From Nocardia sp. XZ_19_385 (lineage in GTDB: Bacteria > Actinomycetota > Actinomycetes > Mycobacteriales > Mycobacteriaceae), in assembly GCF_015355755.1 (NCBI RefSeq), contig NZ_JACVEE010000002.1, positions 496,001 through 560,000 of the forward strand: a stretch of DNA of 64,000 nt. Reading direction: 5' to 3'. Made by a program: the position numbers and the translations under genes. Below are positions 42,293-51,594 of the stretch, piece by piece; the stretch's first letter is position 1; every line of letters begins with the position of its first letter. The notes below the pieces were generated by a model. The model was not told the DNA's origin, searched no databases, and saw nothing but the letters and a program-made list of their open reading frames with translations.

Positions 42293-43071
42293 CGGGCCTC
42301 CTGCGCGGTCCACGGGGCGACCAGCCTGGCCACCAGCGCGACGACGAGATAGCCGAGCCCGGCCAGCGCGGCCGCCGCCAGCGCCATGCCCCAGGTGCGG
42401 GGCACGTTGTACGCGGTCTGCGCGGCGGTCAGAGCAACACCGATGCCGCTGTCCACGCCGCCGAGATACTCCCCGAGGATCGCGCCGAGCACCGCGGACG
42501 GCGCGGCAATCTTCAAGGCGGCGAAGGTATTCGGCAGTGCCGAGATCAACTGCACCCGGTAGAGCTGCTGCCAGCGGCCGCCGCCGTAGGCGCGCACCAG
42601 ATCGAGACTGGTCCGGTCTGCCGAACGCAAGCCCGTAACCGTGCCGACCATCGTCGTGAAGAAGCAGTACATCGCCGCGAGAAACACCGTCGGAGTGCGT
42701 CCGCCGAACACCACCAGGATGATCGGGCCGAGCGCGAGCAGCGGTGTGCAGTAGCTGAGAATGGCCAGCTGGGTGGCCAAAGACTCGATCGGCGGGATCA
42801 ACATGATCAGGATTGCCAGCCCGATCGCGAGGGCATTGCCCCACACGAAGCCTTGCAGCGCGCCGAGCGCGGTGATCTCGAAATTGGGTCCGTAGAAGCT
42901 CCACCCATCGGTGTACATGGTGTACAGCACACGCCATGGACTGGGAATGGTGCCGCCCGCGACGCCCATCGCCGCGACGATCCACCACACACCGACCAGC
43001 GCTGCCACACCGAGCAATCCGCCCCATGCGAAGCCGGACCGCGGATCGCGAAATCGGTTGCGCGCGATCAT
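42289..43071 (-). CDS. ABC transporter permease (SsuC/TauC type), first of two
   Basis: A 260-aa membrane permease. The EAA-like loop is [45 protein letters not shown], with hydrophobic helices before and after ([35 protein letters not shown]). Its start overlaps the ATPase stop (43068-43071), a tight operon. Two permeases, one ATPase and one binding protein make a complete importer. Confidence 0.9.
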   Translation of the reverse strand: MIARNRFRDPRSGFAWGGLLGVAALVGVWWIVAAMGVAGGTIPSPWRVLYTMYTDGWSFYGPNFEITALGALQGFVWGNALAIGLAILIMLIPPIESLATQLAILSYCTPLLALGPIILVVFGGRTPTVFLAAMYCFFTTMVGTVTGLRSADRTSLDLVRAYGGGRWQQLYRVQLISALPNTFAALKIAAPSAVLGAILGEYLGGVDSGIGVALTAAQTAYNVPRTWGMALAAAALAGLGYLVVALVARLVAPWTAQEAR

Positions 43072-43886
43072 GCGACACCACCCTTGCCGGAGGTGCCGAA
43101 CAGGAGCTCGGAGAGGTAGTCGTGCAACTTGTGGAACTCGGGGGTCCGCATCATCTCCGGGAGTCGCGGGCGGGGCAGGTCGATCTCGACCAGTTCCAGC
43201 ACCCGGCCGGGACGCGGGCTCATCACGGCGACGACGTCGGACAGGAACACCGCTTCGGCGATGCCGTGCGTGACCATCAGTGTGGTGGCGGGCTTTTCGG
43301 TCCAGATCCGCAGCAGTTCCAGGTTGAGTTTCTGGCGCGTCATGTCGTCGAGGGCGCCGAAGGGTTCGTCGAGCAGCAACACGGTCGGCTTCACCACCAG
43401 GGCACGGGCGATCGAAACCCGTTGGCGCATACCGCCGGACAGCTGCGCCGGTTTCGCCTTCTCGAATCCCTCGAGGCCGACCAGTCGCACCAGGTCCGCG
43501 ATCTGGTCCGGATCCGGTTTCAGCCCCGCGACCTGCAACGGCAGCTTGATGTTGGATTCCACCGAGCGCCAGGGCAAGAGCGCCGAATCCTGGAAGGCGA
43601 TGCCCAGTTCATGGCGGCCGACCAACTGCGCCGGAGTCAGCCCGTCGATCAGCGCTTTGCCCGCGGTCGGCTGCTCCAGGCCCGCCAGGATCCGCAGCAC
43701 GGTCGACTTACCGCAACCCGACGGTCCCAGCAGCGACAGGAAGGCCCCCTGATCGGTATGCAGATCGACCGAGTCCAGCGCCTGCACGGTTTCGCGGCCG
43801 ACCCGGAAGGATTTCGTCAATCCGCTGATATGAATCCCGGTGCCTCCCGGGGCCTGCTGTAAATCGGGGCCGATCTCCGTGCTCAT
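43068..43886 (-). CDS. ABC transporter ATP-binding protein (SsuB/TauB type)
   Basis: A 272-aa ATPase. Walker A is GPSGCGKST, the signature is [15 protein letters not shown], Walker B is [12 protein letters not shown] and the switch His is in VTHGIAEA. The [12 protein letters not shown]-loop is typical of the nitrate/sulfonate/taurine importer class. ATG 43886 is chosen with a purine-rich AGGGTG upstream; an upstream in-frame start to 43916 is less likely. First gene of the importer operon. Confidence 0.93.
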   Translation of the reverse strand: MSTEIGPDLQQAPGGTGIHISGLTKSFRVGRETVQALDSVDLHTDQGAFLSLLGPSGCGKSTVLRILAGLEQPTAGKALIDGLTPAQLVGRHELGIAFQDSALLPWRSVESNIKLPLQVAGLKPDPDQIADLVRLVGLEGFEKAKPAQLSGGMRQRVSIARALVVKPTVLLLDEPFGALDDMTRQKLNLELLRIWTEKPATTLMVTHGIAEAVFLSDVVAVMSPRPGRVLELVEIDLPRPRLPEMMRTPEFHKLHDYLSELLFGTSGKGGVA

Positions 43887-43980
43887 GCCGGTCACCCTAG
43901 AAGGGACCCGTTGCACGGATATTGCCGATCGCGCCGCCAGATTGCGTGAGCGTTACGCCAGGCGCTGCCGGAAGGGTTCG

Positions 43981-44670
43981 GTGCGGCTGGTAGTTGTACC
44001 TCTGGTGAACCCGATATACGCGCTACTCGACGCCAAACTGCATATCGCGGGCTCGGAGATTCTGTGGCGTGAGGTCATCGGCAACGGGTTCGGGCTGGCC
44101 TCGGCGGTCGGCGGGATGCGGCGGCGGGTGTGGGCCTGGCCGGTCGGTATCGCCGGTAACGCGCTGCTGTTCACGGTGTTCGTCGGCGGCATCTTCAATA
44201 CGCCGCAGCAGCTGAACATGGCGGGGCAGGCCGGGCGGCAGCTGATGTTCGTCGCGGTCAGCGTGTTCGGCTGGTATCAGTGGTACCGCCATTCCCGCGA
44301 AACCGGACTGGAGCATCGGGGCGTCGATCCGCGCTGGGCCACGGCCCGGGAACGCGGATTCCTGGTGCTGGCCATGCTGCTCGGCACGATCGTCTTCTCG
44401 CAGCTGTTCGAGTGGCTCGGCTCCTACGGTCCGTGGGCCGAGGCCTGGATCTTCACCGGATCGGTGCTGGCCACCTACGGCATGGCGCGCGGCTGGGCGG
44501 AATTCTGGTTGATCTGGATCGCGGTCGACATCGTCGGTGTGCCGCTGCTGCTGAAGGCGGGCTATTACCCCTCGGCCTTCCTCTACATCGTCTACGCCGG
44601 TTTCGTCGCCTGGGGTTTCAGTGTCTGGGCCCGCTCGCTCCGCCCGGCGCAGCCCGTGCAGTCCGGCTAG
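43981..44670 (+). CDS. pnuC: Nicotinamide mononucleotide transporter PnuC-like
   Basis: A 229-aa membrane protein of the PnuC family, facilitators for nicotinamide riboside or related vitamins. It has about seven hydrophobic helices; LLFTVFVGGIFNTPQQLNMAGQAGRQLMFVAVSVFGWYQW holds the conserved GWYQW block, and the Trp/Tyr-rich C-terminal block WLIWIAVDIVGVPLLLKAGYYPSAFLYIVYAGF fits. GTG 43981 has GGAAGG upstream and precedes a GTG at 44005 with none. Its 3' end overlaps the convergent DeoR gene by 4 nt. Confidence 0.88.
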   Translation: MRLVVVPLVNPIYALLDAKLHIAGSEILWREVIGNGFGLASAVGGMRRRVWAWPVGIAGNALLFTVFVGGIFNTPQQLNMAGQAGRQLMFVAVSVFGWYQWYRHSRETGLEHRGVDPRWATARERGFLVLAMLLGTIVFSQLFEWLGSYGPWAEAWIFTGSVLATYGMARGWAEFWLIWIAVDIVGVPLLLKAGYYPSAFLYIVYAGFVAWGFSVWARSLRPAQPVQSG

Positions 44671-45458
44671 ACCAAGTCCACCCGGACACCCGCGGCACGG
44701 ATTTCGGCCACGACCGCGGGGTTGGCGTCGGTGTCGGTGACCAGCACATCGATCTGGTCGATGCCGCAGATGCGAGCCAGCGCGGTGCGCTCCAGCTTGT
44801 CGGCGGTCGCCACGACCAGGACCTGCCGGGAGCGGCGCACCATTTCGGTGGTGACGCCCGCCTCGTCGATGTGGCGGCATTGCGCGCCGCCGTCGGCGGT
44901 GATCGCGTTGACACCGAGAATCAAGGAATCCAACCGCAATTCGGCCAGCGCGCGCTCGGCCAGCGGCCCGTGCAGTTCATAGGATTCCCGCCGCGCGACA
45001 CCACCGAGACAGATCGTGCGCAGGTGCGGCCGGAGCACCATCTCCCCCGCGATGTTCAGCGCATTGGTGACGATGGTGAGCTGATCACCACCGGCCTCGG
45101 CGAGGTCGGTGCGGCCGGCGAGCGCGCGGGCCACCGCGGTGGTCGTGGTGCCGCCGTTGATGCCGACCACCGAGGACGGCTCGACCAGCCCCGCGGCGTG
45201 TTCGGCGATGCGCTGTTTGGCTTCGCCGCCGGTCTGCCGGTAGCGGGCGGGCAGGTCGTAGGCGACGGACGTGGCGACCACGCCGCCATGGGTGCGGGTG
45301 GCCAGCTGCTGTTCGGCGAGCGCGGTGAAGTCGCGGCGCACGGTGGCCGGGGACACGCCCAGCCGCTCGGCGGCCTCTTCCACGGACAGCCGCCCGGTCT
45401 CCGACAGCAACTCCAGCAGTCGGTTCCAGCGCTGGGAGCGGTCGATCGGCCCGGTCAT
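44667..45458 (-). CDS. DeoR/GlpR family regulator of the amino-sugar cluster
   Basis: A 263-aa DeoR-type regulator. The HTH is RWNRLLELLSETGRLSVEEAAERLGVSPATVRRDFTALAEQQLATRTHGGVV; the C-terminal sugar-phosphate sensor has VVGINGGTTTTAVARAL and the D/G-rich ISILGVNAITADGG-like region. Such regulators sense phosphosugars, and AgaR of E. coli, a DeoR protein, controls N-acetylgalactosamine genes. It closes the minus-strand set that includes the sugar importer, consistent with regulation of the adjacent catabolic genes. ATG 45458 follows a GGAACG; an in-frame stretch to 45515 is not used. Confidence 0.92.
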   Translation of the reverse strand: MTGPIDRSQRWNRLLELLSETGRLSVEEAAERLGVSPATVRRDFTALAEQQLATRTHGGVVATSVAYDLPARYRQTGGEAKQRIAEHAAGLVEPSSVVGINGGTTTTAVARALAGRTDLAEAGGDQLTIVTNALNIAGEMVLRPHLRTICLGGVARRESYELHGPLAERALAELRLDSLILGVNAITADGGAQCRHIDEAGVTTEMVRRSRQVLVVATADKLERTALARICGIDQIDVLVTDTDANPAVVAEIRAAGVRVDLV

Positions 45459-45546
45459 CGCGTTCCGCTCCGACGCACTGGCATCTCCTGTTCCACGGAA
45501 ACAATCTGACCACACGCGGCGGCGCCGCCCGCGCGAGGCAACGGGC

Positions 45547-46191
45547 TCAGTGCGGGCAGAGGCCGCAGTTGACGAAAAACGCTACCTCCTCGCAGATTTC
45601 GTCGAGCGAGATCGACGCGTCCGGCACGGTGGTCTGCACCAGCTCCTGGGCCAGCGCATGGACCGATCCGATCACCGCCAGCGCGAACAGATCGAAGCGC
45701 CGGGACTTGATCTCGCCGCGTTCGACCGCGCGCCGGGCCTCGCCGACCAGCAGGGAGGCCAGTAGCCGCCGCTGTTCCCGGCGCCACTGCTCGACCGCCG
45801 GGCTGACCCCGACCACTTCGACGTAGAGCACCCGGGCCGAGCGCTGATTCGCGCAGGTCACGGCGAGATAGGAGCGGAAGGCGTCGATCACCCGGACCGC
45901 CAGTGCCGCCCCGCGATTGCGGGTGAGCGAGGCTATCGCCTGGTCGACCGCGGACGAGGAGATCCGATTCGCCAGCGCGATCAGCAGGGCTTCGCGACTG
46001 CCCATATCTTCGTAGAAGCTGCGCGTGGACACGTTCGCGACAGTGCACAACCGTTCGATGGGAGTGGTCGCGTATCCCCGGGTGCCGAACAGTTCGAGGG
46101 CGGCATCGATCAGCCTGGTCCGGCGCTGGGCCACCCGCTGTTCCTTGGACAGTCCAGCGTAGTTGCGTCCACCCCTCGGGTCCCCGGCCAC
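45547..46191 (-). CDS. TetR family regulator in the amino-sugar cluster
   Basis: A 214-aa regulator from GTG 46191. The HTH reads RRTRLIDAALELFGTRGYATTPIERLCTVANVSTRSFYEDMGSREALLIAL, followed by a helical ligand-binding domain ending NCGLCPH. It lies between the sugar-importer operon and the DeoR gene on the same strand with about 90-nt gaps on either side. Its role in the sugar genes is not shown; it may be an independent unit. Confidence 0.88.
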   Translation of the reverse strand: MAGDPRGGRNYAGLSKEQRVAQRRTRLIDAALELFGTRGYATTPIERLCTVANVSTRSFYEDMGSREALLIALANRISSSAVDQAIASLTRNRGAALAVRVIDAFRSYLAVTCANQRSARVLYVEVVGVSPAVEQWRREQRRLLASLLVGEARRAVERGEIKSRRFDLFALAVIGSVHALAQELVQTTVPDASISLDEICEEVAFFVNCGLCPH

Positions 46192-46280
46192 GCATCGAGT
46201 TTACCGCGCGGACCGGGCCTGACAGGGGTGCGGACAAGCAGTTGACCGCACCCACTCCGTTGCGCGGCAACATATCTCGA

Positions 46281-47174
46281 TCACTTCACGCTGCCGGCGG
46301 TGAGCCCGGCAACGAGTCGCTTCTCGATGAGCGCGAACAGGATGACCACCGGAATGATGCCGACGGTGGAGATGGCGAACACGTAATGCCATGCGGTGTC
46401 GTACTGGCCGACGAACTTGGTGAGCGCCACCGACAGCGGCTGGTTCTCCGGCGTGGTCAATACCACCAGGCTGGCGGCGAATTCGTTCCAGCAGGCCACC
46501 ACGGTGAAGATGGTCGCGGTGACGATGCCCGGCCACACCAGCGGCAGACTGACTTTGGTGAGGATCTGCCAGCGGCTGAGCCCGTCCAGCTGCGCGGCCT
46601 CTTCGATTTCCACCGGCACCGAGGCGAAGAAGCTGTGCAGGATCCACACCGCGAAGGACAGGTTGAACGCGGCGTTCACCAGGATCATGGCCAGCCAGGT
46701 GTCGTTGATGCCGAGGGTGAAGAACTCCCGGATCAGGCCGGTCACCAGCACCGTCGGCTGCATCATCTGGGTGATCAGCACCAGGCCGAGGAAGACCGCG
46801 CGGCCCGGAAAGCGCCGTCGCGCTGTGTAATACGCGGCGGGAATGGCCACCACGAGCACCAGCACGGTGGCGAACACCGAGATGATGACGGTGCTCGCGA
46901 GATTGAACGGCAGCGGCGTCTCGGGGGTGTCCCACATGGTGGCGTAGTTGTCCGGATGCCAGGACTCGGGCAGATATGTCGGCGGGATGCGCAGCATTTC
47001 GGCCGCGCTCTTCAACGAGCCGAGCACCATCACCACGAACGGCAGCAGGAACACCGCGGCGATGACGATGCCGATCACCGTCAGGCCCCAGCGCCGGCGC
47101 GCAGGCTTCGAGACCACGGGCGGCGCCGGTGAAATCACCTGGGCCACCGGCTTTTCGGTCACTGAGTTCGTCAC
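46281..47174 (-). CDS. Carbohydrate ABC transporter permease (MalG type)
   Basis: A 297-aa CUT1-type permease. It begins with a Pro-rich cytoplasmic arm then VIGIVIAAVFLLPFVVMVL, and has the EAA loop EIEEAAQLDGLSRWQILTKVSLPLVWPGIVTATIF. GTG 47174 overlaps the stop of the partner permease by 4 nt. With the binding protein upstream it forms a sugar importer, probably for the amino sugar metabolised by the divergent genes. No ATPase gene is in the operon, so a shared MsiK/UgpC-type ATPase elsewhere is expected. Confidence 0.92.
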   Translation of the reverse strand: MTNSVTEKPVAQVISPAPPVVSKPARRRWGLTVIGIVIAAVFLLPFVVMVLGSLKSAAEMLRIPPTYLPESWHPDNYATMWDTPETPLPFNLASTVIISVFATVLVLVVAIPAAYYTARRRFPGRAVFLGLVLITQMMQPTVLVTGLIREFFTLGINDTWLAMILVNAAFNLSFAVWILHSFFASVPVEIEEAAQLDGLSRWQILTKVSLPLVWPGIVTATIFTVVACWNEFAASLVVLTTPENQPLSVALTKFVGQYDTAWHYVFAISTVGIIPVVILFALIEKRLVAGLTAGSVK

Positions 47175-48073
47175 GCGTCGACCTCCCGCGTCGGCTTGAT
47201 CACCTTCACGTAGATCGCGATGATCGCCATGATCAGCACGAAGTTCAGCACGCTCATCGCGGCGGCCGTATCCAGCTGCTGGTTCTGCTGAATCAGCTTG
47301 AAGGTCAAGGTTGTTGTGGTGTCCGCGCCGAAACCCGCGATGCTGCCGGTGAGCACCTTCAGGATCGGCAGGGAATTGAACGCGTTGATGATGTTGATGA
47401 TGGTGGCCACCGCGATGGCCGGACGCAGTTGCGGCAGCAGCAGATGCCAGTAGCGCTGCCACGGACTCGCGCCGTCGACCCGGCCCGCCTCCACGATCTC
47501 GGCCGGAATGCCCTGCAGCCCAGCCAGAATCGTGTAGGTGGTGAACGGTATCGAGACGAACACGCCCACCACGATGGCGACGATGAACGCCTGCATCGGC
47601 TGCTTGGTGAATCCGTAACCGCGATCCAGTATTCCGATGTCGACGAGGAACCTGTTCGCGATCCCGACATCCGGATCGAGCATGTAATAGAAGATCGTCG
47701 TGGTCATCACCACCGACGCCGCCCACGGCACCAGGATCGCCATCCGCACCGCGGTGCGGCCGGGGAACTGCTTGTTCAGGAATTGCGCCAGCGCCGCCGA
47801 CAGCACCAGGGTGATGCCGACGACCGCCACCACCCAGACCACGGTGTGCAGCAGCACCGAGCCCAGTTCCTCGATCTCGAACAGGGCGCGGTAGTTGCCC
47901 AGCCCGGCCGAGCCCCGGTCCTGGCCGTACTGGCTCAGGTCCCGGGTGCTCGTCCACAGCATGTAGCCGACCGGGAAGGCGACGATCGCGATGATTAGCA
48001 CCAGGGTCGGACCGATCCAGGGCAATGCGCCCAAGGTCTGCCTGGCCCTCGAACTACGTTGACTCACAACCAC
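47171..48073 (-). CDS. Carbohydrate ABC transporter permease (MalF type)
   Basis: A 300-aa CUT1 permease with a short N terminus, first helix ALPWIGPTLVLIIAIVAFPVGYML and the EAA loop GIPAEIVEAGRVDGASPWQRYWHLLLPQLRPAIAVATII. GGAGG lies 8 nt before GTG 48073. It is 44 nt downstream of the binding-protein gene, and its stop overlaps the MalG-type gene. Confidence 0.92.
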   Translation of the reverse strand: MVVSQRSSRARQTLGALPWIGPTLVLIIAIVAFPVGYMLWTSTRDLSQYGQDRGSAGLGNYRALFEIEELGSVLLHTVVWVVAVVGITLVLSAALAQFLNKQFPGRTAVRMAILVPWAASVVMTTTIFYYMLDPDVGIANRFLVDIGILDRGYGFTKQPMQAFIVAIVVGVFVSIPFTTYTILAGLQGIPAEIVEAGRVDGASPWQRYWHLLLPQLRPAIAVATIINIINAFNSLPILKVLTGSIAGFGADTTTTLTFKLIQQNQQLDTAAAMSVLNFVLIMAIIAIYVKVIKPTREVDA

Positions 48074-48117
48074 TTAAACGCCCTCCACCCACCGAACAAC
48101 TACCGCCACCGCCACGA

Positions 48118-49368
48118 CTACTTCGCTGCGTCCTGAATCTTGGTCAACACCGCGGCCGGATCGGCGCCCTGCGCGATCGTGCCCATCTGCTGCCGGATCG
48201 CACCCTGCGCCGGACCCCACTTCGGGTTGTTGCTCGGGTAGAACTGCGCCACCGGCAGGGTCGCCGCGAACGCCTTGGTCACCGGGTCAGCGGCCAGCTT
48301 CGCCGCACCGCTGTTGGTGATCGGGATGAAGCCTTCCTTCTGCACGAAACCGGAGTAGACATCGGCGGTGTAGAAGAAGTCGACGAACTTCTTGATCGAC
48401 TCCGCCTTCTTGCCGTCCTTCTTGAACGCCATCAGGTGATCGGCGACGCCCAGGGTGACCGGCTGGCCGGTCTTGGTGGGCGACGGCGCGGTCGAGTACT
48501 TCAAGGCCGCGTTCTTGGACTGGATCTGGCCGATGGTGGGCGGCAGGCCCTCGATCATGCCGATCTTGCCCTGGATGAAGGCGTTGATCACGTCCTTGCG
48601 GTCTGTCGCGCCCGGGTTCGGTTGCGTCACACCGGCATCGATGAGCGCGCGCATCGCCTTCACGCCCTCCAGGTTGGCCGGGGTGTCCACCGTGACCTTG
48701 TCGCCGTCGGCCCACTTGCCGCCCGCGCCGAAGGTCCAGATCGAGGTCTCACCCTGGGCCTCCTCACTGCCCAGGGGTAGGCCGTAACCGGACACGCCGT
48801 CGCCGAGCGCCTGCACCTTCTTGGCGGCCTCGGTCAACTCGTCCCAGGTCTTCGGCGGATTCGCGATGCCGGCGCGCTGGAACAGTTCGGTGTTGTAGAA
48901 CAGGGTGCGGGTGGAGGCGAACAACGGCAGCGCGAACTGCGTGCCGTTCAGCGAGGCGTTCTTGGCGAAGCCCGGCTGGATGTCGGACAGCGTTGCCGGA
49001 GAGGCAATTTCGGAAGCCGGGAACAGCATGCCGTCACCGGCGAAGCTGGCGTAGGCGTCCACGTTCAGCAGGTCCGGGGTGGTCGACTTGTCCTGCAACT
49101 TGGTCCGGATCACGTCGTTGATGGTGTCCCAGGACTCCATCTGCAAGTTCACCGTGACGTCGGGGTGCTTCTTCTTGAACTCGGCGATGATGCCGTCCCA
49201 CAGCGCTTTCGTACCGGTCGCGCCGTCGCTGTAGGTGGGAGCCAGGAAGTTGATCGTGGTGTCGGAATCGGCCTTGTCGTCACCGCCGAAACCGCAGGAT
49301 GAGACGGCCAGGGCGACGCCGGTGGACATCGCGATTCCCGCGAGCAATCCGCGGAATGTTCTTTTCAC
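48118..49368 (-). CDS. Extracellular sugar-binding lipoprotein
   Basis: A 416-aa CUT1 solute-binding protein from GTG 49368. Signal peptide TFRGLLAGIAMSTGVALAVSSC ends in a lipobox Cys (about residue 25). The mature part has the SBP_bac_1 marks: TINFLAPTYSDGATGTKALWDGIIAEFKKKHPDVTVNLQ, a middle FALPLFASTRTLFYNTELF block and GKIGMIEGLPPTIG. It should capture an oligosaccharide or an N-acetyl sugar for the two permeases. It starts the minus-strand arm of the cluster. Upstream in-frame codons to 49512 overlap the SIS gene and are rejected. Confidence 0.92.
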   Translation of the reverse strand: MKRTFRGLLAGIAMSTGVALAVSSCGFGGDDKADSDTTINFLAPTYSDGATGTKALWDGIIAEFKKKHPDVTVNLQMESWDTINDVIRTKLQDKSTTPDLLNVDAYASFAGDGMLFPASEIASPATLSDIQPGFAKNASLNGTQFALPLFASTRTLFYNTELFQRAGIANPPKTWDELTEAAKKVQALGDGVSGYGLPLGSEEAQGETSIWTFGAGGKWADGDKVTVDTPANLEGVKAMRALIDAGVTQPNPGATDRKDVINAFIQGKIGMIEGLPPTIGQIQSKNAALKYSTAPSPTKTGQPVTLGVADHLMAFKKDGKKAESIKKFVDFFYTADVYSGFVQKEGFIPITNSGAAKLAADPVTKAFAATLPVAQFYPSNNPKWGPAQGAIRQQMGTIAQGADPAAVLTKIQDAAK

Positions 49369-49472
49369 GAGCAGAACCTTTCTTGAAAAAGCACAGCAAT
49401 TTTGCACCCGGCACAGGCCGGACCCGCCGATGATGGGAGCAACCCACCGTCTTGCGGACAATGTAGCGCTAT

Positions 49473-49524
49473 CGGTGATCGTATGTGACTGATTTGAATG
49501 TAAAGTTGACATGAACGATCACCG
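49473..49524. promoter_or_regulatory. Inverted repeat in the divergent amino-sugar promoter region
   Basis: CGGTGATCG (49473-49481) and CGATCACCG (49516-49524) are exact inverses, 34 nt apart. The right arm overlaps the first codons of the SIS gene, and a second symmetric ATCACC-GG-GGTGAT lies at 49518-49531. It is a candidate operator for the DeoR or TetR regulator in the cluster. Confidence 0.55.
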
Positions 49525-50467
49525 GGGTGATTCTGGTGAGGTGCCGACCTCCGCTCACACCTCCGCAGGCCCCACCCCCGCCACCCACCTCGAGGCCGAG
49601 GTCTCGACCCAGCCTGACGACTGGGCGCGGGCCGCCGCCACCGCCGCAAAACACCACGCCGTCCTGCCGCAACCCGGCGAACGCGTCGCCGTGGTCGGCT
49701 GCGGCACCTCCCTGTTCATGTCCCGCGCCATCGCCGCCCTGCGCGAAGCAGCCGGTCAGGGCCTGACCGACGCCTGGCCCGCCAGCCAGCTCCGCCTCGG
49801 CCGCGAATACGACCGCTACCTGTTCATCTGCCGCTCCGGCACCACCACCGAGGTGGTGCGTGCGATGGAGCAGATCCCAGCACACATTCCGCGCACCGTC
49901 ATCTGCAGCAGCCCCGGCACCCCCGTACTCGACCTGGGCGACGCCATCCTCATCGACGAGGTCGACGAAAAGTCGGTGGTGCAAACACGATTCGCGACCA
50001 CGACGCTGGCAATCCTGCGCTGGCACCTCGGCGAGGACCTCGCCCCGGTCATCGCGCAGGCCCGCGAAGTGCTCGCCGAGGACCCGGCGGAGTCACTGGC
50101 TTCCGTGCGCCGTGCCGAGCAGATCAGCTTCGTCGGTATGGGTTTCGCCGCCGCCCTCGCCGACGAGGCGGGGTTGAAACTGCGTGAATCCTGCCAGGCC
50201 TGGACCGAGGGCTACCTCGCCACCGAATACCGGCACGGGCCGATCAGCATCGCCGCCCCCGGTCGCGCGGTGTGGGCCTTCGGCCCGCTGGAACCCGGTT
50301 TCACCGAGGATGTCGCCGTGACAGGCGCACATCTCGAGCATCGCGATATCGACCCGATGGCGGATCTGGTTCGCGTGCAACAGCTCTGCCTGCTGCGCGC
50401 CGCCGACCTCGGCCTCGACGCCGACCACCCGCGCAACCTGAACCGCTCGATCATTCTCGAGCAGTGA
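49511..50467 (+). CDS. SIS-domain sugar phosphate isomerase/deaminase (AgaS-like)
   Basis: A 318-aa SIS-domain protein. The Thr/Ser-rich N terminus is followed by a tandem SIS layout: VAVVGCGTSLFMSRAIAALREA, FICRSGTTTEVVRAM (phosphate loop), and the second half with ISFVGMGFAAALADEAGLKLRESCQAWTEGYLATEYRHGPISI, typical of GlmS-C/AgaS/NagB-II enzymes. In the context of a NagA-type deacetylase and a tagatose-type kinase and aldolase, deamination and isomerisation of galactosamine 6-phosphate to tagatose 6-phosphate is the best-fitting role; glucosamine 6-phosphate is the alternative. The start ATG 49511 lacks a clear ribosome binding site. A GTG at 49541 is an alternative. Confidence 0.88.
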   Translation: MNDHRGDSGEVPTSAHTSAGPTPATHLEAEVSTQPDDWARAAATAAKHHAVLPQPGERVAVVGCGTSLFMSRAIAALREAAGQGLTDAWPASQLRLGREYDRYLFICRSGTTTEVVRAMEQIPAHIPRTVICSSPGTPVLDLGDAILIDEVDEKSVVQTRFATTTLAILRWHLGEDLAPVIAQAREVLAEDPAESLASVRRAEQISFVGMGFAAALADEAGLKLRESCQAWTEGYLATEYRHGPISIAAPGRAVWAFGPLEPGFTEDVAVTGAHLEHRDIDPMADLVRVQQLCLLRAADLGLDADHPRNLNRSIILEQ

Positions 50468-50583
50468 ACGGACGCGCCGCCGGACCGGCATCACCCCAGC
50501 GTCCCGGCGCGATTTCGGCCGGGACCCAGACGCCTGCGACCGGAACGGCCGCCTCGGACGCCCCGGCCGCTAGGGTCACCGAC

Positions 50584-51522
50584 ATGCCGACCACAGCCGC
50601 TGCCGCGGTGCCCGACGACGCGCTGGTGCTCGCACTGGACGTCGGCGGGACCACCATGAAAGGCGAGGTCACAGATTCCGCCGGTGGCGTGCTGGCCTCC
50701 GGTGTCCTCGAAACTCCCCAGGGTGAAGCAGCTTTCGAGACCATGGGCGTGCTGGGTGACCAGCTGCTCGCCGAGCTGACCGCCGAGCAGCGTGCGCAAG
50801 TGGCCCGCGCGTCGGTGGTGCTGCCGGGCATCATCGATATCGCCCGTTCCATCGCCATATTCAGCGCCAATGTCGGCTGGCGAGATGTGCACATCGGTGA
50901 TCGATTCAGCTCACGCTGGCGGATGCCGGTGCTGATCGAACACGATGTCGCCGTAGCGGGTTGGGCCGAATGGCGGTTCGGCGCGGGCCGCGGGCACGAC
51001 GACGTGTGCGTGGTCATCCTGGGCACCGGCATCAGTGGAACCCTCTCCGTCGGCGGCAGATTGGTCCGCGGCGGCATCGGCCAAACCGGCGAGTACGGCC
51101 ACATCTCGGTCCGCCACGACAACGGATTACCTTGCGCCTGCGGCAATATCGGCTGCGTCGAGACGGTCGCGTCGGGCGCTTCCATTGCCCGTGCCTATAC
51201 GGTCCGGACGGGCCGAACCGCCAGCGCAGCAGAGATTTTCACGCTCCGAGATACCGACACCGACGCCAAGGCGGTCCTCGCCGACGCCGTCGACGCCCTC
51301 GCCGACGGCTTGGTGGGCCTCATCCATGCCACCTGTCCCGAGCTGATCATCCTCGGCGGCGGCCTCGCAGGCGCAGGCGCGGCCCTGACCGACCCGCTAC
51401 ACCAGGCACTAATCGAGCGTCTCCGCCTAGTCCCCGCGCCGGCCGTAGTGCTCGGCGAGTTCGGCGCCCGCGCCGGATTGGCGGGCGCCGCCCTGTTCGC
51501 CCGCCATGGAGAGCTCGCATGA
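50584..51522 (+). CDS. ROK family sugar kinase
   Basis: A 312-aa ROK kinase. ATP loop LALDVGGTTMKGEV, the catalytic Asp region VLIEHDVAVAGWAEWRFGAG, GTGISGTLSVGGRLVRGG and the zinc site GHISVRHDNGLPCACGNIGCVETVAS (CxCGxxGCxE) are all intact. In this cluster it probably phosphorylates N-acetylgalactosamine or a related amino sugar at O6. ATG 50584 is used; a GTG at 50464 overlapping the SIS stop as GTGA would add 40 low-complexity residues and is possible if the genes are coupled. Confidence 0.92.
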   Translation: MPTTAAAAVPDDALVLALDVGGTTMKGEVTDSAGGVLASGVLETPQGEAAFETMGVLGDQLLAELTAEQRAQVARASVVLPGIIDIARSIAIFSANVGWRDVHIGDRFSSRWRMPVLIEHDVAVAGWAEWRFGAGRGHDDVCVVILGTGISGTLSVGGRLVRGGIGQTGEYGHISVRHDNGLPCACGNIGCVETVASGASIARAYTVRTGRTASAAEIFTLRDTDTDAKAVLADAVDALADGLVGLIHATCPELIILGGGLAGAGAALTDPLHQALIERLRLVPAPAVVLGEFGARAGLAGAALFARHGELA

Positions 51523-51594
51523 ACCGCCGCAACATCCACCGGTCCAGCTGGCCCCACAACGTTCGCTCGCGCTTCAGCACGCCCCGCCCTGCGA

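Noticed and set aside
50464..50584. N-terminal extension of the ROK kinase from the GTG overlapping the SIS stop
   Set aside because: Not excluded, but the 40 extra residues are Ala/Pro/Thr low complexity and ROK kinases start near the ATP loop, so ATG 50584 is preferred.
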